A stretch of DNA of 64,000 nt from JAGNZR01 sp051652785 (lineage in GTDB: Bacteria; Fusobacteriota; Fusobacteriia; Fusobacteriales; Fusobacteriaceae), in assembly GCA_051652785.1 (NCBI GenBank), contig JBOFUX010000052.1:25649-89648 (forward strand). The letters run 5' to 3'. The notes beneath the pieces are model-generated. The model was not told the origin of the DNA and searched no databases. It worked only from the letters and a program-made list of their open reading frames with translations. Both the position numbers and the translations under genes were made by a program. The number at the start of each line of letters is the position of its first letter. The first letter of the stretch is position 1. Shown one piece after another: positions 60,690-64,000 of this stretch.

Positions 60690-62105
60690 ATGGAATTTTT
60701 TAAAAACTATATTATATTATCTAATATTGTATTTTTATTAATTATTATTTTCGTCGAAAAAAAAAGACCTGTATATGCTTTATTTTGGATTTCATTACTG
60801 ATATTCACTTCATATTTAGGGTTTTTTAGTTTTTTATTTTTAGGTTTGAGTTTAAAAAAATCCCGTAGAATAAATAAATTTTATGGTAACTCTGCTTTGA
60901 ATCTCTATGAAAATTATCAGAAAGAAACTAAACTAGAACTTCGAAATTGGAAAAAATTAGTTGACTATTTAGAAGTTTCAGGTGCTGGAAAATTAACAAC
61001 TTATGAAGAAATGGAAATATTTACAACTGGTAATCACTTTTTTTCAAACTTAATAAATGATATACTAAAAGCAAAACAAACAATTCATATGGAATATTTT
61101 GTTTTTAAAGATGATGAACTAGGAAGAAAACTTTTTAATACTATGATAAAAAAAGCTGAAAGTGGAGTTTCAATAAAATTACTTTTAGATGGTATAAACA
61201 GTATTACATATAGAAAAATTAAAGAATTTAAAAAATCAGGTATAGAAGTTGAAATTTTTTTCCCATCTTTTTTTCATTTTTTAAAAATAGCAAATTTAAG
61301 AGCAAATTATAGAGACCATAAAAAAATAACTATTATTGATGGTAGGATAGGATATATAGGTGGTTTTAATATTGCAAAAGAATATCTTGGAAGAGGTAAG
61401 TTAGGCAAATGGAGAGATACAGCTTTACGAATTCAAGGAGAAGTTATTCATGAAATAGAAAGAGAATTCTTTTTATCGTGGAATTTTGCTAAAAAAGGTA
61501 CTAAAGATAATATGAATATTTCTAAGCCTTTAGCAGTGAATAAACAAAAAAATCTAGTAAACAACGTACAATTAGTTAGTAGTGGACCACATTTTCAATT
61601 AAGAACTGCGAGAGACAATTTTTTAAGGTTAATAATGGAAGCAAAAAAAAGTATATATATTCAAACCCCTTATTTTATTCCTGACGATACCATTATTGAT
61701 GCATTAAAGGTAGCCTCTATTTCTGGAGTAAATATAAAAATTATGATACCTGATAAACCGGATCATTTTTTTGTTTATTGGGTTAATCACTCTTTCGCAT
61801 GGGAACTTTTTGAATATGGAATAAGTTTTTATCGATATAAAGATGGTTTTATACATAGTAAGGTGGTTATTGTTGATGATGAAGTTGCCACAGTAGGAAC
61901 TGTTAATTTTGATTATAGAAGTTTTTATCAAAATTTTGAAATTAATATTAATTTATATGGCGGAAATAAAATAAAAGAATTAAGGAAGAATTTTATTCAA
62001 GATTTAAGAACTTCAGAGAAGTTGACTAATTTAGAATATTCTAAAAGAGGAAATTTAAGTAAGTTTAAAGAGTCATTATTTAGACTTTTAGCCCCTATGT
62101 TATGA
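60690..62105 (+). CDS. cls: cardiolipin synthase
   Basis: Inner-membrane phospholipase D-superfamily enzyme that joins two phosphatidylglycerols to make cardiolipin. Two N-terminal membrane helices (about residues 5-50) precede two HKD motifs: HKKITIIDGRIGYIGGFN and HSKVVIVDDEVATVGTVNFDYRS. IHMEYFVFKDDELG and YIQTPYFIPDDTI are other family blocks. Length 471 is usual. AGGAGGGGAGG precedes the ATG, and a TATAAT -10 lies at 60662-60667. The small lipoprotein gene follows within 25 bases. Confidence 0.95.
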   Translation: MEFFKNYIILSNIVFLLIIIFVEKKRPVYALFWISLLIFTSYLGFFSFLFLGLSLKKSRRINKFYGNSALNLYENYQKETKLELRNWKKLVDYLEVSGAGKLTTYEEMEIFTTGNHFFSNLINDILKAKQTIHMEYFVFKDDELGRKLFNTMIKKAESGVSIKLLLDGINSITYRKIKEFKKSGIEVEIFFPSFFHFLKIANLRANYRDHKKITIIDGRIGYIGGFNIAKEYLGRGKLGKWRDTALRIQGEVIHEIEREFFLSWNFAKKGTKDNMNISKPLAVNKQKNLVNNVQLVSSGPHFQLRTARDNFLRLIMEAKKSIYIQTPYFIPDDTIIDALKVASISGVNIKIMIPDKPDHFFVYWVNHSFAWELFEYGISFYRYKDGFIHSKVVIVDDEVATVGTVNFDYRSFYQNFEININLYGGNKIKELRKNFIQDLRTSEKLTNLEYSKRGNLSKFKESLFRLLAPML

Positions 62106-62127
62106 ATAAGGAGTGAAAATAATAGAG

Positions 62128-62457
62128 ATGAAAAAAATAAATGTATTATTAATTATTATATTTTTTAGTGGTTGTACTTTTCTTTCAAAAACACCTAAAA
62201 AAGAATATAAATTTACAAATAAAGAGTATACTTTATTAGAAATAAAGTATAGGGATATGTTATCTAATAAATTTTCTAATAGAGACATAAAAAAAATACA
62301 GTATAAATATGTAGAATTGTTAAAAATATTAGAGCGAATTCTTAAAATAAACAATACAAAAAATGAAGAATTATCTTCTGAATTAGAAAAAAAAGTTACT
62401 AAATTAAAAATAGAAATTATGTATAAAATACAAGTTTTAGAAGACTTGAAAGATTAA
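62128..62457 (+). CDS. small hypothetical lipoprotein
   Basis: A 109-residue protein with a lipoprotein signal (MKKINVLLIIIFFSGC, Cys16) followed by a highly charged helical region likely to form a coiled coil (Lys/Glu-rich, KKIQYKYVELLKILERILKI). No family recognised; it resembles the short helical lipoproteins of fusobacterial outer membranes. The start is uncertain: ATG 62128 is 15 bases after AGGAG, whereas GTG 62113 touches it; the first fits a lipoprotein signal better. Probably co-transcribed with cls. Confidence 0.6.
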   Translation: MKKINVLLIIIFFSGCTFLSKTPKKEYKFTNKEYTLLEIKYRDMLSNKFSNRDIKKIQYKYVELLKILERILKINNTKNEELSSELEKKVTKLKIEIMYKIQVLEDLKD

Positions 62458-62572
62458 AAGTTGATACTCTTTAAAAATATATTAAAAATACTAAATATGT
62501 TTAATATTTTAGTTGTTTAATAGCTAAATATATTATATAATTATATGGATCACTAAAATTTAGAGGGGAATA

Positions 62573-64000
62573 ATGATGAATATAATTAATAAATTATTTA
62601 AATATGAAAAATTAAATATAATTGTTGGAGATTATTTTATAAAAAAATCAGGTTTTCCTTCAAGAACAACTTTAGCTAAGCTTTTTTTATTGGATTTTAA
62701 CGAAGAGCAAAAAAAATATATTGATGATGAGTCTTCTTTTGCAAAAATATCTCAAGCTTATTTGGATTTGGGAATAGGGAATAAAACTAATATGCTTCAC
62801 AAAATAGAGGAATTATATAGATGTGCAAAATATGAAACTGAAATTTGTGAAGATTTTTTAATTCCAAATGCAATTAATTCAATAATTAGTTTTGATTATG
62901 ATATTAACCTTGAAAAAATATATGAAGAAAATAAGTTTTTAAAAATTACTGAAAATAAAATATCATCTCTTAAAAATAAAAGATCACTTTATAAAATTTT
63001 TGGAGATTTGTCTGATCAGGATAAAATGATAATCACCTCACAAGATATTCGAAAATATACAATGCTTCCTATGTATAAAGAATATCTTAGCTTAGTTAGA
63101 AAAGAATTTTGTAAGGAAAAAACTCTAATATTAGGGAGTGATCTTGAAAATACAGATTTAATTGATTTTCTAGATTTTTTATTTAAACTTTGTAAAAAAG
63201 AAGAATTAAAACCAATATATTATTTATCTTCTCAAAGTCTCTTTGGAAAAAAAACTAATGATTTTATTGAAAAATATTCCATAGATATAGTAGATATTAA
63301 AGATGAAAAAAAATTTTTAGAAAGTTTAAAAAATCCAGTGTCGATAGTGGAAGAACAAAAAGTTTTTGAATTTACACAAGAAAAAGAATTACAAAAAGAA
63401 AAAACACTTAGTGTAGATAGTGAGTCAAAAATTATTTCTTCTTCAGTAGAAAATACAAATCTAAATGGAGAAAACAGTGTATTAGAGTTAACTGATAAAA
63501 CAAAAAATTTATATATAAAAACAGCAGTAGAACTGAAATTTGATTCTTTACAACTTTCTCAAAATCCTATTAAGTTTACTAACATTCCTATTTCTTTAAA
63601 CTATAATGATTTAAAATTTATAAAAATAAATTCTTTGAAAATAAAAGTAGGAGAAGAAACTGTTACAGGAGTAAAATTAAGAATTATAAAAAATTCAAAA
63701 TTTAAATTTTTAGAAATTAAAAGTAGAGAATTTAAGATTAAATTCTCTATTGATGAGACTGATTTAGAATTTTTAAATAGTACAAAGGAATACCTAGAAT
63801 ATGAAATATTTAAAACTATAAATCCTAATAGATTTAAAAATATATTAAATATTTTTTTGGATATTTTTATAGGTAAACCTTTATTGTTTGATATAAATAA
63901 TAAAAAACACATTATCAATTTAAAAGATGAAGTACATTATTTAAAATTTCAAATAATAAAAGAAACTGAAAAAACATATAATGAAACTTTTGAAGAATTA
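62573..64000 (+). CDS. SIR2-like domain protein, degenerate active site (partial at window end)
   Basis: An open frame of 476 codons running off the window end, starting at tandem ATGs (62573/62576) behind GAGGGG. The N-terminal 200 residues resemble SIR2-like domains of bacterial defence proteins: IIVGDYFIKKSGFPS (17-30, in place of the GAGxS nucleotide loop), ISFDYDINLE (in place of TTNYDxLLE), SLYKIFGDLSDQDKMIITSQDI (138 on, like IYKLHGDxxxPxxIVLT) and TLILGSDLENTDLIDFLDFL (like LFIGYSLxD). The catalytic His is Phe143 and the Asn position is Asp108, so NAD hydrolysis is doubtful. Residues about 250-476 are Lys/Glu-rich with no recognised domain. A role in phage defence is possible but not shown. 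Confidence 0.6.
   Translation, partial: MMNIINKLFKYEKLNIIVGDYFIKKSGFPSRTTLAKLFLLDFNEEQKKYIDDESSFAKISQAYLDLGIGNKTNMLHKIEELYRCAKYETEICEDFLIPNAINSIISFDYDINLEKIYEENKFLKITENKISSLKNKRSLYKIFGDLSDQDKMIITSQDIRKYTMLPMYKEYLSLVRKEFCKEKTLILGSDLENTDLIDFLDFLFKLCKKEELKPIYYLSSQSLFGKKTNDFIEKYSIDIVDIKDEKKFLESLKNPVSIVEEQKVFEFTQEKELQKEKTLSVDSESKIISSSVENTNLNGENSVLELTDKTKNLYIKTAVELKFDSLQLSQNPIKFTNIPISLNYNDLKFIKINSLKIKVGEETVTGVKLRIIKNSKFKFLEIKSREFKIKFSIDETDLEFLNSTKEYLEYEIFKTINPNRFKNILNIFLDIFIGKPLLFDINNKKHIINLKDEVHYLKFQIIKETEKTYNETFEEL

Noticed and set aside
63601..63918. Reverse-strand open frame near the window end
   Set aside because: It lies opposite the long forward SIR2-like frame that continues past the window edge; the forward frame has a ribosome site and recognisable motifs.
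1..64000. CRISPR arrays, prophage or intact insertion sequences
   Set aside because: No regularly spaced repeats, integrase, transposase or phage structural genes were seen.

Overview
The window is AT-rich chromosome (roughly a quarter G+C, A/T-ending codons) from what looks like a member of the Fusobacteriota, probably Fusobacteriaceae (Fusobacterium, Cetobacterium or a relative). The inference rests on base composition, an anaerobic gene set ([FeFe]-hydrogenase, formate-tetrahydrofolate ligase), Gram-negative envelope proteins (an outer-membrane barrel, TraT, lipoproteins) and Firmicute-like genes such as addAB. I see no complete transposon, prophage or CRISPR array.

Layout: 1-8.5 kb holds an N6-adenine methylase, corA, a coiled-coil protein, coaBC, asnA behind an asparagine-rich leader peptide and attenuator, a pepT remnant, a MATE exporter, tRNA-Leu and a small helical protein. 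8.7-16.9 kb carries rlmN, a class A PBP, fhs, a cadA/arsR metal-efflux pair under a 56-bp palindrome, and an XRE regulator. 16.9-22.5 kb is a complete ascorbate operon, ulaGABCDEF: PTS uptake of ascorbate as ascorbate-6-phosphate, lactone opening, decarboxylation and two epimerisations to D-xylulose 5-phosphate. 22.7-29.4 kb has a HAD-nitroreductase fusion, a peptide-binding lipoprotein, a purine permease, PotD and an aberrant UbiB-like kinase.

29.6-33.5 kb is an rRNA methylase-dinB-apeB-PHP operon. 33.6-38.1 kb is a catabolic-looking unit (MFS, frameshifted Na+/amino acid symporter, TIM-barrel isomerase, DeoR regulator) whose substrate I cannot name. Next come an exported cyclic-nucleotide phosphodiesterase, a YjiH-type membrane protein apparently starting at ATT, and a TraT homologue. 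41.8-51.9 kb is a DNA-end-processing block: sbcD-sbcC-addB-addA. 52-56.5 kb holds an outer-membrane barrel and a two-gene [FeFe]-hydrogenase whose partner fuses a NuoF-type Fe-S region to a GltD-type flavoprotein. 56.7-64 kb contains a second peptide-binding lipoprotein with an LD-carboxypeptidase, two structurally odd tRNAs (Ser-GGA, Thr-GGU), a thioredoxin-reductase-like flavoprotein without its cysteines under a 44-bp palindrome, a cardiolipin synthase, a small lipoprotein and the start of a degenerate SIR2-like protein.

The strongest candidate for a previously undescribed system is the asnA leader (about 4637-4932): a 41-codon ORF with 16 Asn codons, followed by two mutually exclusive RNA pairings and an intrinsic terminator, placed to let translation of asparagine codons control asparagine synthetase.
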